NCBI RefSeq assembly: GCF_001224225.1
Contig: NZ_CUEE01000012.1
Coordinates: 1-64,000 of the forward strand
Direction of reading: 5' to 3'
Origin: Staphylococcus borealis
Lineage (GTDB): Bacteria > Bacillota > Bacilli > Staphylococcales > Staphylococcaceae
DNA: 64,000 nucleotides
In this document: positions 9,292-20,727 of the stretch, in pieces
Layout of the letters: the number at the start of each line of letters is the position of its first letter
Numbering within the stretch: the stretch's first letter is position 1
The notes under the pieces: generated by a model
The model's database searches: none
Seen by the model: only the letters and a program-made list of their open reading frames with translations
Told to the model about the DNA's origin: nothing
Translations under genes and position numbers: made by a program

Positions 9292-10092
9292 TTAACTTAA
9301 ATAGATAGCGCCAAGCGCACCTGAAAAGGCACCGTTTTCAATATAAAATGGTTTGAAACCACGTAGTACCGTATAATCTTCAATAACCTCGCGCAAAAGA
9401 GGATTGTTGTTAAAAGAAGACCCGATATATACAACATTTTCAGTTTTATTTTCACGAGCAACAGTGATTGCCATAGTCGTTATAACTTCTCCAACAATAC
9501 CAACGACTGATGCTAATTTGTTGGCTGGTGAAAATTCTACGTCTAAATTATGTAAGACATTTCCGAAATTAGCTGCTGTTAATTCACCAGGAATAGGAGG
9601 CTCAGTATCTTTATAAATATGTTTAACCTTAAGGTCTATCGTATCTCTATCACCAGATTGTGCTAAATTAGTCAGTGCTTCGTAATCTGTAATTTGAGAC
9701 AATAAATAACCCAGTCCTTGAATCATACCACCGCCAGTACCTACACCGCCAACACGGTGCTGTTGTTGACCATCAAAAAAGTGTAATGACGTGCCTGTAC
9801 CGACATTAGCGAAAATATATTCGTTAATATGGTGACCTTGTTCTTTTAGAAGCATACCTAAACCTTTAGATGATGCATCAAATTCAACAAATATTTTAGC
9901 TTCTGTATTTAAATTTTCAGCGATTACACCTGCATTACCACCCGTAAGACTGATGGATTCGAACGTATTTGCATTCAACCATGCAATGACTTCAGATATA
10001 TTTGTAGTAAGTTCGGTTTCATATGAACGTCCTTGTTGTGATTCTTGGACGATTTTAATTAACGTACCACCGGCATCGATACCGACTTTCAT
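9292..10092 (-). CDS. coaW: type II pantothenate kinase CoaW
   Basis: Phosphorylates pantothenate, the first step of coenzyme A synthesis. Staphylococci carry this CoaA-unrelated, feedback-resistant type II kinase. The 266-residue protein has the ASKHA phosphate-binding loop [12 protein letters not shown] (residues 3-14), [16 protein letters not shown], and a GGVGTGGGM glycine loop. Length agrees with S. aureus CoaW. The stop lies just past the repeat-associated terminator. It is divergent from the GNAT gene. Confidence 0.95.
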   Translation of the reverse strand: MKVGIDAGGTLIKIVQESQQGRSYETELTTNISEVIAWLNANTFESISLTGGNAGVIAENLNTEAKIFVEFDASSKGLGMLLKEQGHHINEYIFANVGTGTSLHFFDGQQQHRVGGVGTGGGMIQGLGYLLSQITDYEALTNLAQSGDRDTIDLKVKHIYKDTEPPIPGELTAANFGNVLHNLDVEFSPANKLASVVGIVGEVITTMAITVARENKTENVVYIGSSFNNNPLLREVIEDYTVLRGFKPFYIENGAFSGALGAIYLS

Positions 10093-10126
10093 TCTAGTTC
10101 ACCTCGTGATTTTATATGTCATATTT

Positions 10127-10154
10127 ATAGTAAAGCAAATTTGCTGAATTTCAA
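10127..10154 (-). promoter_or_regulatory. sigma-A promoter of coaW
   Basis: On the minus strand, TTGAAA (10154-10149) is separated by 16 bases from TACTAT (10132-10127), about 35 bases upstream of the coaW start. Confidence 0.6.
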
Positions 10155-10216
10155 TAGATTAATTTTAAAAAGGTAAAAATTTAAAATAATTGTATCTAAC
10201 TTAAGTGGATTTTATT

Positions 10217-10244
10217 TTGATAAGTGTAAAAAAACAATTATAAT
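10217..10244 (+). promoter_or_regulatory. sigma-A promoter of the GNAT gene
   Basis: TTGATA (10217-10222), a 16-base spacer and a perfect TATAAT (10239-10244), about 40 bases before the start codon. Confidence 0.7.
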
Positions 10245-10284
10245 ATAAGTTGATAAATTATTAGAGGCATAGGGGTTAGTGGTT

Positions 10285-11145
10285 ATGACTATAAAGAAAC
10301 AATTTGAAAATATAACAATTCAAGAGTTTGAAGAAAAATATAGACAAGATGTAGTTAACTTTGAATTAAGCGAGCGACAACAAATATACTCTTCTTTACC
10401 GAAAACAGTATTAGACGATGCACTTACAGATGAGAATAGAGTGGCTAACATTGCTATTAATGAAGATGGAGATGTTGTTGGTTTCTTTGTATTACATCAA
10501 TATTATCAACATGAAGGATACGATACGCCAGAGAACGTCGTTTATGTAAGATCATTATCAATCAATGAGCAATTTCAAGGGAATGGTTATGGAACGACAA
10601 TGATGATGTACTTACCTCAATATGTACAGATGTTGTTTCCTGATTTTAATCATTTGTATCTAGTTGTTGATGCAGAGAATAAAGGGGCGTGGAATGTATA
10701 TGAACGTGCTGGTTTCATGCATACGGCTACGAAAGAAGAGGGGCCAATTGGTAAAGAACGTTTATACTACTTAGATTTAGATTCTAAACACGTTTCTTCA
10801 TTACGATTAACTGAAAACGAAACGTCAAGTATAGCGACATATAATATCGTTGATTTACTTAAAGATAACCAAAAAGTTGGCTTTATTGCACTTGAACAAA
10901 TGAATAATCGAATTAATATTGTTGCCATTGAAGTTTATAAAGATCAACGTAAAGAAGGCATTGCAGAAAGTGCATTAAGACAAATACCAACATATGTACG
11001 TAAGCATTTTAAACAAGCTAAAACGATTGTTATTACATTGTTTGGTGAAAATAATGAATTAAAACCATTGTGTATGAATAGTGGTTTTGTCGAGATTGAT
11101 CAATCAGATGATTTAGTTATTTTCGAGAAATATATCAATTACTAA
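10285..11145 (+). CDS. tandem GNAT-domain acetyltransferase
   Basis: A 286-residue protein with two GNAT-like halves. The first (about 1-160) has a clear acetyl-CoA loop, VRSLSINEQFQGNGYGTTMM, and NKGAWNVYERAGF. The second (about 180-286) keeps a weaker version, EVYKDQRKEGIAESALR, and ends with NSGFVEI. The substrate is unknown. ATG 10285 fits AGGGG ribosome spacing better than GTG 10279. It lies just upstream of rpoE but has its own promoter, and rpoE also has one. Confidence 0.8.
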   Translation: MTIKKQFENITIQEFEEKYRQDVVNFELSERQQIYSSLPKTVLDDALTDENRVANIAINEDGDVVGFFVLHQYYQHEGYDTPENVVYVRSLSINEQFQGNGYGTTMMMYLPQYVQMLFPDFNHLYLVVDAENKGAWNVYERAGFMHTATKEEGPIGKERLYYLDLDSKHVSSLRLTENETSSIATYNIVDLLKDNQKVGFIALEQMNNRINIVAIEVYKDQRKEGIAESALRQIPTYVRKHFKQAKTIVITLFGENNELKPLCMNSGFVEIDQSDDLVIFEKYINY

Positions 11146-11156
11146 GTGAATCGTAA

Positions 11157-11185
11157 TTGCGAAATCGTGTATTGTCATTTATAAT
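11157..11185 (+). promoter_or_regulatory. sigma-A promoter of rpoE
   Basis: TTGCGA (11157-11162), a 17-base spacer, and TATAAT (11180-11185), starting right after the GNAT stop codon. Confidence 0.7.
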
Positions 11186-11258
11186 TTATTTTTGTTACTA
11201 TTAATTAATGAAATCCAACGATATAATTAAAAATTCTTCGAAAGGAAGATTAGCTATA

Positions 11259-11777
11259 ATGAAAATCCAAGATTATACTAAAGAAATGGTTGATGAAAAG
11301 TCATTTATTGATATGGCTTATACGTTATTAAATGATAAAGGTACTACAATGAATTTGTACGATATCATTGATGAATTCAAAAAATTAGGTGACTATGAAT
11401 TTGAAGAAATTGAAAATCGTGTAGTTCAATTCTATACCGATTTAAATACTGACGGACGTTTCTTAAACGTTGGCGAAAATCAATGGGGATTACGTGATTG
11501 GTATTCTGTAGATGATATCGAAGAAAAAATTGCTCCAACAATTCAAAAATTCGATATTCTTGATGACGAAGATGAAGAAGATAAGAATCTTAAGTTATTG
11601 GGTGACGATGAAATGGATGACGATGATGATATTCCAGCCCAAACAGATGATCAAGAAACATTAGATGATCCTGAAGATGAACAAGTTGAAGATGAAATTA
11701 GTGAATCAGATTTAGTAATTGAAGATGACGAAGAGGATGAACTCGACGAAGAAGACGAGGAAGAATTCGAAGACTAA
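11259..11777 (+). CDS. rpoE: RNA polymerase delta subunit
   Basis: Gram-positive RNA polymerase subunit that increases specificity and recycling of the enzyme. The 172-residue protein has a folded N-terminal HARE-HTH-type domain (about 1-90) and a long tail made almost only of Asp and Glu (about 105-172), the nucleic-acid-mimicking part of delta. Start ATG 11259 has AAAGGAAG upstream; the in-frame extension to 11208 is not part of the family. The rpoE-pyrG order is conserved in Bacillus and Staphylococcus. Confidence 0.96.
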   Translation: MKIQDYTKEMVDEKSFIDMAYTLLNDKGTTMNLYDIIDEFKKLGDYEFEEIENRVVQFYTDLNTDGRFLNVGENQWGLRDWYSVDDIEEKIAPTIQKFDILDDEDEEDKNLKLLGDDEMDDDDDIPAQTDDQETLDDPEDEQVEDEISESDLVIEDDEEDELDEEDEEEFED

Positions 11778-11807
11778 GAAGATTTTAAAACTAAATGCTA
11801 GTTTTGA

Positions 11808-11917
11808 TTGACTTTTACTTAAAAGATGATAGAATTTTATTCGGGCTCCTTTAATTAGGACACGTGTATAAATGATATACGCTCCCCTTACAGATATGTG
11901 AGAGGGAGCGATTTTTT
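11808..11917 (+). promoter_or_regulatory. pyrG promoter with CTP-sensing GGGC start and attenuator
   Basis: Promoter TTGACT (11808-11813), 16-base spacer, TAGAAT (11830-11835). The probable transcript start is GGGCTCC at 11843. A terminator follows: GCTCCC (11881-11886) with GGGAGC (11904-11909), then seven T. This is the layout of the pyrG leader worked out in Bacillus subtilis: when CTP is low, polymerase stutters and adds extra G residues at the 5' end, and that G tract pairs with the C/T-rich terminator strand to allow read-through. The assignment rests on layout and known biology. Confidence 0.85.
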
Positions 11918-11942
11918 TATTTTTTCAAAAGTGATTATTTAA

Positions 11943-13601
<1,659 letters not shown>

Positions 13602-13609
13602 TATATTAA

Positions 13610-13653
13610 AACAACCCTTACATTGCTTTATTAGCATATAAGGGTTGTTTTTT
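13610..13653 (+). terminator. intrinsic terminator of pyrG
   Basis: AACAACCCTTA (13610-13620) pairs perfectly with TAAGGGTTGTT (13639-13649), followed by a T run. Confidence 0.9.
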
Positions 13654-13675
13654 ATTTAATATTTAGTTATTACTA

Positions 13676-14197
13676 TTACAATTCTAAATCTCGTGTCATT
13701 TCAACCATTTGAGTGTAAATTTCATAGTAAATATAATTAAATGCCATTGTATGTGGTTGAACCACTTTATCATAATCTTCTGTGTAGACGATAGGTCGTG
13801 GTGTAGCGAGGTTAATAAAATGAATAAACTGTTCTGGTATTTCAACATCTTTAGGACGGTTACAAATTAAGACAACATCAATATCTTTATCGACGAATGT
13901 TTGTACATCCTGAGCGACTTCTTCAGTATAAAATGGTGAAAAGAGTAACACACGATCTGTAGAATCAATATCGTCAACCGTTGTTAATGTTGATAATGGT
14001 TTACTAGATTGAAGATGTTCTTCACTTTCAAGAATAAAGGGTTCGAAAAATTTTAAATCACCATAACCGCGTATATATACATACCCCTCACCACCGATTG
14101 CTTGTATTAGACATTGAGCGGCCATTTGAATGTCTAATGCTTGATCTTCTAAACGATTGAATATACCTGTTAATTGTGTATGTAATATTTTAGACAT
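13676..14197 (-). CDS. DUF2529 protein, YwjG-like
   Basis: A 173-residue soluble protein matching the DUF2529 family (B. subtilis YwjG), which sits between pyrG and fbaA in that genome too. The fold looks like a SIS-type sugar-phosphate binding domain: QAIGGEGYVYIRGYGDL near residue 33, VLLFSPFYTEEVAQDVQTF, and IDVVLICNRPKD. No function is established to my knowledge. The start MSKILHTQL has a strong GGAGG; the longer in-frame extension upstream is not conserved. It is on the opposite strand to its neighbours. Confidence 0.8.
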   Translation of the reverse strand: MSKILHTQLTGIFNRLEDQALDIQMAAQCLIQAIGGEGYVYIRGYGDLKFFEPFILESEEHLQSSKPLSTLTTVDDIDSTDRVLLFSPFYTEEVAQDVQTFVDKDIDVVLICNRPKDVEIPEQFIHFINLATPRPIVYTEDYDKVVQPHTMAFNYIYYEIYTQMVEMTRDLEL

Positions 14198-14347
14198 GTA
14201 AATCCTCCATTTCATTTTGTATTGTAAATAAACGCAAACGTAAGTGCAATAAAACTGGTTATGATAGCTAATCTGAATGACGTAATGCGTGTCAGGTAAG
14301 ATTATTTTAAAATGAGCATACATTCACATGCAATTCAAAATAATATC

Positions 14348-14356
14348 TGATATAAT
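14348..14356 (+). promoter_or_regulatory. extended -10 element for fbaA
   Basis: TGATATAAT, an extended -10 (TGnTATAAT), lies 41 bases before the fbaA start. No good -35 is visible at normal spacing, which is tolerated with an extended -10. Confidence 0.5.
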
Positions 14357-14397
14357 GATTTTAAAAATTGTGCAGTTGCACACAAGGAGGAACTTTC

Positions 14398-15255
14398 ATG
14401 CCATTAGTTTCAATGAAAGAAATGTTAATCGACGCGAAAGAAAATGGTTATGCAGTTGGTCAATACAACTTAAATAACCTTGAATTTACACAAGCAATTT
14501 TAGAAGCTTCTCAAGAAGAGAATGCACCAGTTATCTTAGGTGTTTCAGAAGGTGCTGCACGTTACATGAGCGGTTTCTATACAGTAGTTAAAATGGTTGA
14601 AGGTTTAATTCATGACTTAAACATTACTGTACCAGTAGCTATCCACTTAGACCATGGTTCAAGTTTTGAAAAATGTAAAGAAGCAATTGATGCTGGATTC
14701 ACTTCAGTAATGATCGATGCTTCTCATAGCCCATTTGAAGAAAATATTGAAATCACATCTAAAGTAGTAGAATATGCACATCAACATGGTGTATCAGTTG
14801 AAGCTGAATTAGGAACTGTTGGTGGACAAGAAGATGACGTTGTTGGTGGCATCATCTATGCTGACCCTAAAGAATGTCAAGAATTAGTTGAAAGAACAGG
14901 TATTGATACTTTAGCACCAGCATTAGGTTCAGTTCACGGACCTTACAAAGGTGAACCTAAATTAGGATTTAAAGAAATGGAAGAAATCGGTGCATCAACT
15001 GGTTTACCATTAGTACTACATGGTGGTACTGGTATCCCAACGAAAGACATTCAAAAAGCAATTCCTTACGGTACTGCTAAAATTAATGTAAACACTGAAA
15101 ACCAAATTGCTTCAGCTAAAGCAGTAAGAGAAGTATTAAATAATGATCAAGACGTATATGATCCACGTAAATACTTAGGACCAGCTCGTGAAGCAATTAA
15201 AGAAACGGTTAAAGGTAAAATTAGAGAATTTGGTACATCTAACCGCGCTAAATAA
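14398..15255 (+). CDS. fbaA: class II fructose-bisphosphate aldolase
   Basis: Zinc-dependent glycolytic aldolase, splitting fructose-1,6-bisphosphate to dihydroxyacetone phosphate and glyceraldehyde-3-phosphate. The 285-residue protein shows the class II signature with Asp85-His86 (HLDHGSS), ASHSPFEEN, the ligand His in GSVHGPY, and VLHGGTGIP (phosphate loop). AAGGAGG lies 7 bases before the ATG. Compared with the S. aureus protein as I remember it, one residue is missing after EDDVV, so length is 285 rather than 286. Confidence 0.97.
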   Translation: MPLVSMKEMLIDAKENGYAVGQYNLNNLEFTQAILEASQEENAPVILGVSEGAARYMSGFYTVVKMVEGLIHDLNITVPVAIHLDHGSSFEKCKEAIDAGFTSVMIDASHSPFEENIEITSKVVEYAHQHGVSVEAELGTVGGQEDDVVGGIIYADPKECQELVERTGIDTLAPALGSVHGPYKGEPKLGFKEMEEIGASTGLPLVLHGGTGIPTKDIQKAIPYGTAKINVNTENQIASAKAVREVLNNDQDVYDPRKYLGPAREAIKETVKGKIREFGTSNRAK

Positions 15256-15282
15256 GTTTTAAAATAATTGAAGATGTTATTT

Positions 15283-15321
15283 AAAAGAGTGAAACGTTTC
15301 ATCGTTTCACTCTTTTTCTTT
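15283..15321 (+). terminator. intrinsic terminator of fbaA
   Basis: AAAAGAGTGAAACG (15283-15296) is perfectly complementary to 15303-15316 across a 6-base loop, then T-rich. Confidence 0.9.
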
Positions 15322-15540
15322 TATAATATAAGTAATCACATTTAATTATTTTTCAAAAATGATTTATAATATTTGTATATATAATACTTGAGATGGTTTT
15401 ATAAAGTTTGAATCAATAATTTTTACTATTGCAATTATCTTTAATTCATAATAATTTATGTTTTACAAATAAAGAATGTATATTTTATAATGCTACTAAT
15501 GTATTATTTTAAATAAATGAGAAACAAAGGAGATAAACTT

Positions 15541-16812
15541 ATGACTCAAGAGGTAATAAAAATTCGCGGTGGTCAAACACTAAAGGGAGAAGTTACGATA
15601 AGCGGTGCCAAAAATAGCGCAGTAGCTATCATCCCAGCAACATTATTAGCTCAAGGCCAAGTGAAATTAGATGGCTTACCACAAATTTCCGATGTAGAAA
15701 CACTAGTTAGTTTATTGGAAGATTTAAACATTAAGGCTCAATTAAATGGTAAAACGCTAGAAGTTGATACTTCTGAAATTCAAAATGCACCACTGCCTAA
15801 CAATAAGGTTGAATCTCTTCGAGCATCTTACTATATGATGGGGGCGATGTTGGGTCGCTTTAAAAAATGCGTTATCGGCTTACCTGGTGGTTGTCCATTA
15901 GGACCACGTCCGATTGATCAACATATTAAAGGGTTCAAAGCATTAGGAGCAGAAATCGATGAATCCAATGACACGTCAATGAAGATTGAAGCTAAAGAAT
16001 TACATGGTGCTAACATCTTCTTAGATATGGTCAGTGTAGGTGCAACGATTAATATTATGTTAGCTGCTGTACATGCGAAAGGTCAGACAGTTATTGAGAA
16101 TGCTGCCAAAGAACCTGAAGTTGTAGATGTAGCTAATTTCTTAAATAGTCTTGGTGCAAATATTAAAGGTGCAGGTACAAGTACGCTAAAAATTAATGGT
16201 GTTAAAGACTTGCATGGATCCGAATATCAAATTATTCCTGACCGTATTGAAGCGGGTACATATATGTGTATCGCAGCTGCAGTTGGAGAAGAAATAACGA
16301 TTAATAATATCGTTCCTAAACACGTTGAAGCTTTAACGGTTAAGTTAAAAGAACTAGGCGTAGATATTGAAATCGATGGAGATGCTGAAAAAGCTATCAT
16401 TAAACGCAAACCTATGTACAAAAATGTAGACATTAAAACTTTAGTATATCCTGGTTTTGCAACAGATTTACAGCAGCCAATAACGCCATTATTATTTATG
16501 GCAGATGGTCCTTCGTTTGTTACAGAAACGATATATCCTGCGCGTTTTAGACATGTCGATGAGTTAAAGCATATGGGTGCCAATATCGATGCAGACATGC
16601 AAACAGGAACAGCGACAATTAAGCCTTCAACATTAAATGGTGCTGACGTATATGCGAGTGATTTACGTGCTGGTGCATGCCTAATTATTGCGGGTCTATT
16701 AGCTGAAGGTATAACTACAATTTATAATGTTAGACATATTTATAGAGGTTATACTGATATCGTTACACATTTGAAAACGCTGGGCGCAGATATTTGGACG
16801 GAAGAAGTTTAA
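15541..16812 (+). CDS. murZ: UDP-N-acetylglucosamine 1-carboxyvinyltransferase MurZ (second MurA)
   Basis: Transfers enolpyruvate from PEP to UDP-GlcNAc, the first committed step of peptidoglycan synthesis, and is the target of fosfomycin. The 423-residue EPSP-synthase-fold protein has the PEP-reactive Cys118 in [13 protein letters not shown]. Start ATG 15541 follows AAAGGAG. This is the paralog next to fbaA; the other copy (murA) lies at 36.5 kb after the atp operon. Residues around 285-300 differ most from the S. aureus copy I recall. Confidence 0.95.
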   Translation: MTQEVIKIRGGQTLKGEVTISGAKNSAVAIIPATLLAQGQVKLDGLPQISDVETLVSLLEDLNIKAQLNGKTLEVDTSEIQNAPLPNNKVESLRASYYMMGAMLGRFKKCVIGLPGGCPLGPRPIDQHIKGFKALGAEIDESNDTSMKIEAKELHGANIFLDMVSVGATINIMLAAVHAKGQTVIENAAKEPEVVDVANFLNSLGANIKGAGTSTLKINGVKDLHGSEYQIIPDRIEAGTYMCIAAAVGEEITINNIVPKHVEALTVKLKELGVDIEIDGDAEKAIIKRKPMYKNVDIKTLVYPGFATDLQQPITPLLFMADGPSFVTETIYPARFRHVDELKHMGANIDADMQTGTATIKPSTLNGADVYASDLRAGACLIIAGLLAEGITTIYNVRHIYRGYTDIVTHLKTLGADIWTEEV

Positions 16813-16943
16813 TCACTACGATAAATTTAAGAAACAAGTCAAAGTCTTAATATAATGTCTTTTTGATTTGATATTTAGCTTTGAATGATTCAGATGCATT
16901 TGTTTGATGATTTCAATTGATTTATGATTGATAGTTTTAGACG

Positions 16944-16981
16944 TTGTATTAGGGCTTGTTTTTCTGGTATAATAATTATAT
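16944..16981 (+). promoter_or_regulatory. qsrR promoter with overlapping GTATA-N5-TATAT palindrome
   Basis: TTGTAT (16944-16949), 18-base spacer, TATAAT (16968-16973). A GTATA-N5-TATAT near-palindrome (16967-16981) covers the -10. It matches nine of ten fixed positions of the GTATA-N5-TATAC site that I recall for S. aureus QsrR, so self-repression is plausible. Confidence 0.5.
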
Positions 16982-17001
16982 TAGATACTAATATGTTGTA
17001 G

Positions 17002-17043
17002 ACTTATAACCATTACTGGAACTAATGTAATGTATTTATAAGT
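17002..17043 (+). promoter_or_regulatory. leader hairpin before qsrR
   Basis: ACTTATAA (17002-17009) pairs with TTATAAGT (17036-17043), and inside it CATTAC (17011-17016) pairs with GTAATG (17027-17032). GATTTTT follows. Since the promoter lies upstream, this is in the 5' leader of qsrR and might act as an attenuator, or it might be the terminator for murZ transcripts. Confidence 0.45.
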
Positions 17044-17092
17044 GATTTTTAGTACCTACAATCTAAAGATGTTTTGAATAGAGGTGAAGACA

Positions 17093-17428
17093 TTGGAAAT
17101 CTGTCCATATCTTGAAGAAACCTTTAAAATTGTTGGTAGAAGTTGGAACGGTTTAATCATTAATTATCTATCACGATGCACTGATTATACTGCGCACTTT
17201 TCCGATATGAAAAGGGATTTGAAGACCATTACACCACGTGCATTAAGTATTAAATTAACTGACTTAGGTGAATGGGGATTAGTAGAAAAGAAAGTAGTTT
17301 CAACTAGTCCAGTTTCAATCATTTATGAATTGACTGATAAAGGTAAAGCTTTAGCCGAAGCTTTGAAACCTATTGAAGCGTGGGCTCGTGAACACGTTAC
17401 ACTTGAAGAAGAAGTTAAATCTAAATAA
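17093..17428 (+). CDS. qsrR: HxlR/DUF24-family redox regulator, QsrR/YodB-like
   Basis: A 111-residue winged-helix repressor of the HxlR (DUF24) family, whose members sense quinones and electrophiles through an N-terminal Cys. Cys4 (EICPYLEE) is present and Cys29 (LSRC) is present, but position 32 is Tyr; I recall a third Cys there in S. aureus QsrR. Start is TTG 17093 with AGAGGTG spaced 6-7 bases; GTG 17084 overlaps that ribosome site. The gene lies between murZ and an aldehyde dehydrogenase, the position I associate with qsrR in S. aureus. Confidence 0.75.
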   Translation: MEICPYLEETFKIVGRSWNGLIINYLSRCTDYTAHFSDMKRDLKTITPRALSIKLTDLGEWGLVEKKVVSTSPVSIIYELTDKGKALAEALKPIEAWAREHVTLEEEVKSK

Positions 17429-17435
17429 TAGAGTT

Positions 17436-17511
17436 AAGCGTTTTGTACTATACACGGAATGAATCTAACAGTTGAGGTTAGTCATTTTATATATAGGTGC
17501 AAAACGCTTTT
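17436..17511 (+). terminator. possible terminator or long hairpin after qsrR
   Basis: AAGCGTTTTG (17436-17445) and CAAAACGCTT (17500-17509) are perfect complements, but the loop is long (54 bases) and the downstream T tract is short. It may be a terminator or a paired operator. Confidence 0.45.
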
Positions 17512-17597
17512 ATTATGCTGTACTGACATGGTATGTTTAATTCTCGTTAAAAAAAGGTACACAAATGATATAACGATTCTTAAGGAGTGAAGCATTG

Positions 17598-19025
17598 ATG
17601 AGAAATTATACGCAACAATATATCAATGGCGAATGGGTTGATAGCGATAGTAATGAAACAATTGAAGTCATTAATCCAGCAACAGAAGAAGTCATTGGTA
17701 AGGTAGCTAAAGGTAATGCTAACGACGTAGACAAAGCAGTAGAAGCTGCAAATAACGTATATTTAGAATTTCGTCATAGCTCAGTAAAAGAAAGAAAAGA
17801 ACTATTAGATAAAATTGTAGAAGAATATAAAAATAGAAAACAAGACATTATAGAAGCCATTACAGATGAACTTGGTGCACCACTCACATTATCTGAAAAT
17901 GTGCATTATCAAATGGGATTAGATCATTTCCAAGAAGCTAGCAGAGCGTTAGATTCATTTGAATTTGATGAAAGACGTGGCGATGCATTAGTAACTAAAG
18001 AAGCGATAGGTGTTTCAGGATTAGTGACACCATGGAACTTCCCAACTAATCAAACGTCATTGAAATTAGCCGCTGCATTTGCAGCAGGAAGTCCTGTAGT
18101 TCTAAAACCTTCTGAAGAAACACCATTTGCAGCCGTTATTTTAGCTGAAATTTTTGATAAAGTAGGCGTGCCTAAAGGTGTATTCAATCTAGTAAACGGT
18201 GACGGTGAAGGTGTCGGTAATCCTCTAAGTGAACATCCTAAAGTCAGAATGATGTCATTTACTGGTTCAGGTCGTACAGGCTCTAAAATTATGGAAAAGG
18301 CTTCTAAAGATTTCAAGAAAGTATCACTTGAATTAGGTGGTAAATCACCATATATCGTTTTAGATGATGTTGATGTTAAGGAAGCTGCAAAAGCGACTAC
18401 AGGCAAAGTAGTTAATAATACAGGTCAAGTTTGTACTGCTGGTACACGTATTTTGATACCAGAAAGTAAAAAAGAAGATTTCTTAACCGCACTAAAAGAA
18501 GAATTTAGTAACGTTAAAGTTGGCGATCCACGTGAAGAAGGCACTCAAGTCGGTCCAATTATTAGTAAAAAACAATTTGATACAGTTCAATCTTATATTG
18601 ATAAAGGGATTGAAGAAGGCGCCGAATTATTCTATGGTGGTCCCGGTAAACCAGAAGGATTAAATAAAGGTTACTTTGCAAGACCAACCATTTTCATTAA
18701 TGTTGATAACGATATGACCATTGCGCAAGAAGAAATCTTTGGTCCAGTTGCCTCTGTTATCACTTATAATGACTTAGATGAAGCAATTAAAATTGCAAAT
18801 GATACAAAATATGGATTAGCAGGTTACGTAATTGGTAAAGATAAAGAAACACTTCAAAAAGTAGCACGCTCAATTGAAGCTGGACGAATTGAAATCAATG
18901 AGGCTGGCAATCAACCTGATTTACCGTTTGGCGGTTACAAACAATCTGGTATCGGCCGTGAGTGGGGCGATTACGGAATTGAAGAATTCTTAGAAGTGAA
19001 ATCAATTGCCGGCTATTTCAGTTAA
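17598..19025 (+). CDS. NAD(P)-dependent aldehyde dehydrogenase
   Basis: A 475-residue ALDH-superfamily enzyme oxidising an aldehyde to its acid. Catalytic Cys279 (GQVCTAGTR) and the general base Glu245 (LELGGKSP) are present, as are the cofactor segments TPWNFPTNQ and [12 protein letters not shown], and the C-terminal [15 protein letters not shown]. The substrate is unknown; the neighbouring electrophile-sensing regulator suggests a detoxification role. ATG 17598 is used; TTG 17595 directly before it is an alternative with similar ribosome-site spacing (AAGGAG 17582-17587). Confidence 0.9.
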   Translation: MRNYTQQYINGEWVDSDSNETIEVINPATEEVIGKVAKGNANDVDKAVEAANNVYLEFRHSSVKERKELLDKIVEEYKNRKQDIIEAITDELGAPLTLSENVHYQMGLDHFQEASRALDSFEFDERRGDALVTKEAIGVSGLVTPWNFPTNQTSLKLAAAFAAGSPVVLKPSEETPFAAVILAEIFDKVGVPKGVFNLVNGDGEGVGNPLSEHPKVRMMSFTGSGRTGSKIMEKASKDFKKVSLELGGKSPYIVLDDVDVKEAAKATTGKVVNNTGQVCTAGTRILIPESKKEDFLTALKEEFSNVKVGDPREEGTQVGPIISKKQFDTVQSYIDKGIEEGAELFYGGPGKPEGLNKGYFARPTIFINVDNDMTIAQEEIFGPVASVITYNDLDEAIKIANDTKYGLAGYVIGKDKETLQKVARSIEAGRIEINEAGNQPDLPFGGYKQSGIGREWGDYGIEEFLEVKSIAGYFS

Positions 19026-19054
19026 TTTTAAAAATTAATTAATTTGTCATTTAT

Positions 19055-19094
19055 AACAGTTCATGGGATATTTTTAGTTCCATGAGCTGTTTTA
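19055..19094 (+). terminator. intrinsic terminator of the aldehyde dehydrogenase gene
   Basis: ACAGTTCATGG pairs with CCATGAGCTGT (one G-T pair) across a short T-rich loop, followed by TTTATTTTT. Confidence 0.8.
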
Positions 19095-19130
19095 TTTTTG
19101 GAAATTTAATAAAATCGTTTTGTATTTAAA

Positions 19131-19159
19131 TTGAAAATTTGCTATATTAATTCTAGTAT
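19131..19159 (+). promoter_or_regulatory. sigma-A promoter of rho
   Basis: TTGAAA (19131-19136), 17-base spacer, TAGTAT (19154-19159). This would leave a leader of about 125 bases before rho, which could host autoregulation; no clear hairpin terminator is seen in it. Confidence 0.6.
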
Positions 19160-19292
19160 TCAAGACTTTAAAAAGTAATATATGAAATATCCAAAATAGA
19201 TTTTGTGATTTATCGAAGTGAATCTATATGGAAATATTTCTTTTCAAGTCAAATTTAAGTCTTTATAAATATATAAGAAATGGGTGCAATTT

Positions 19293-20609
19293 ATGCCTGA
19301 AAAAGTACGTACATCTCCGCAATATGAGTCGTTTCATGAATTGTATAAAAACTACACAACGAAAGAATTAACACAGAAAGCCAAATCGTTAAAACTTACA
19401 AATTATAGTAAGTTAAATAAGAGTGAATTAGTATTAGCTATTATGGAAGCCCAAATGGAAAAAGATGGGAACTACTACATGGAGGGTGTCTTGGATGATA
19501 TCCAACCTGATGGCTATGGATTTTTAAGAACAGTTAATTATTCAAAAGGTGAAAAGGACATTTATATATCTGCAAGTCAAATTCGCCGTTTTGAAATCAA
19601 ACGTGGTGACAAAGTAACTGGTAAAGTGCGTAAACCCAAAGATAATGAAAAATATTACGGTTTATTACAAGTAGACTTTGTTAATGACGAAAATGCTGAA
19701 GTTGTAAAAAAACGCCCTCACTTTCAAGCTTTAACACCTCTTTATCCTGAGGAAAGAATCGTTTTAGAAACAGAACCCCAAAATTATTCAACACGTATTA
19801 TGGATTTAGTTACACCAATTGGTTTAGGTCAACGTGGACTTATCGTTGCACCACCAAAAGCTGGTAAAACATCATTATTAAAAGAAATTGCTAATGCGAT
19901 TTGCAAAAATAAACCTGATGCGAAATTATTTGTTTTATTAGTAGGGGAACGACCAGAAGAAGTCACTGACATTGAACGTTCTGTAGAATCTGCTGAAGTA
20001 GTACATTCAACTTTTGATGAGCCACCTCAACACCATGTAAAAGTAGCTGAATTATTATTAGAACGTGCTAAACGTTTAGTTGAGATTGGTCAAGATGTGA
20101 TTATTCTTATGGACTCAATTACTCGATTGGCAAGAGCATATAACCTTGTTATACCGCCAAGTGGACGAACACTATCAGGTGGACTTGATCCCGCTTCATT
20201 ACACAAGCCTAAAGCATTTTTTGGTGCTGCACGTAATATTGAAGCAGGTGGGAGCTTAACAATATTAGCTACTGCATTAGTAGAAACGGGTTCACGTATG
20301 GATGATATGATTTATGAAGAGTTCAAAGGAACAGGAAATATGGAACTCCATCTTGATCGTAAATTGTCTGAACGTCGAATTTTCCCAGCAATTGATATTG
20401 GAAGAAGTTCTACACGTAAAGAAGAATTATTAATTAGTAAATCTGAACTAGATTCATTATGGCAATTAAGAAACATGTTTACGGATTCTACAGATTTCAC
20501 TGAAAGGTTCATTAGAAAACTTAAACGCTCTAAAAGTAATAAAGAATTTTTCGAGCAATTACAAAAGGCTGCAGAAGAAAGTACAAAAACAGGTAAACCA
20601 ATTATTTAA
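19293..20609 (+). CDS. rho: transcription termination factor Rho
   Basis: Hexameric RNA helicase that ends transcription and, in Staphylococcus, suppresses antisense RNA. The 438-residue protein has the Rho N-terminal helical domain (1-50), an S1-like cold-shock RNA-binding domain (about 55-125, [19 protein letters not shown]), the P-loop [13 protein letters not shown] near residue 187, Walker [17 protein letters not shown], and the Q/R loop regions [13 protein letters not shown]. Start ATG 19293 has only a weak GGGTG ribosome site. In Bacillus, murZ-rho-rpmE order is similar. Confidence 0.97.
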   Translation: MPEKVRTSPQYESFHELYKNYTTKELTQKAKSLKLTNYSKLNKSELVLAIMEAQMEKDGNYYMEGVLDDIQPDGYGFLRTVNYSKGEKDIYISASQIRRFEIKRGDKVTGKVRKPKDNEKYYGLLQVDFVNDENAEVVKKRPHFQALTPLYPEERIVLETEPQNYSTRIMDLVTPIGLGQRGLIVAPPKAGKTSLLKEIANAICKNKPDAKLFVLLVGERPEEVTDIERSVESAEVVHSTFDEPPQHHVKVAELLLERAKRLVEIGQDVIILMDSITRLARAYNLVIPPSGRTLSGGLDPASLHKPKAFFGAARNIEAGGSLTILATALVETGSRMDDMIYEEFKGTGNMELHLDRKLSERRIFPAIDIGRSSTRKEELLISKSELDSLWQLRNMFTDSTDFTERFIRKLKRSKSNKEFFEQLQKAAEESTKTGKPII

Positions 20610-20627
20610 TGAATATCTGTTTGAGGG

Positions 20628-20656
20628 TTGCGTTTTAATCTAATAACTATTATAAT
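20628..20656 (+). promoter_or_regulatory. sigma-A promoter and leader of rpmE2
   Basis: TTGCGT (20628-20633), 17-base spacer, TATAAT (20651-20656). The following 65-base leader could carry the L31 autoregulatory structure known from Firmicutes, but I cannot fold it with certainty. Confidence 0.6.
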
Positions 20657-20727
20657 TACCAAGTATTGGGTAAAAAACTCACAAATAACTCTGTTCCAGA
20701 TGGTTCAGGGCAAAGGAGCTGAAAATA

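Noticed and set aside
14198..14323. N-terminal extension of the DUF2529 gene
   Set aside because: It is upstream of a strong GGAGG and reads as a hydrophobic, Tyr-rich sequence unlike the family.
15517..16812. Longer murZ start at 15517
   Set aside because: The ribosome site AAAGGAG lies between this start and ATG 15541, and the family begins at the latter.
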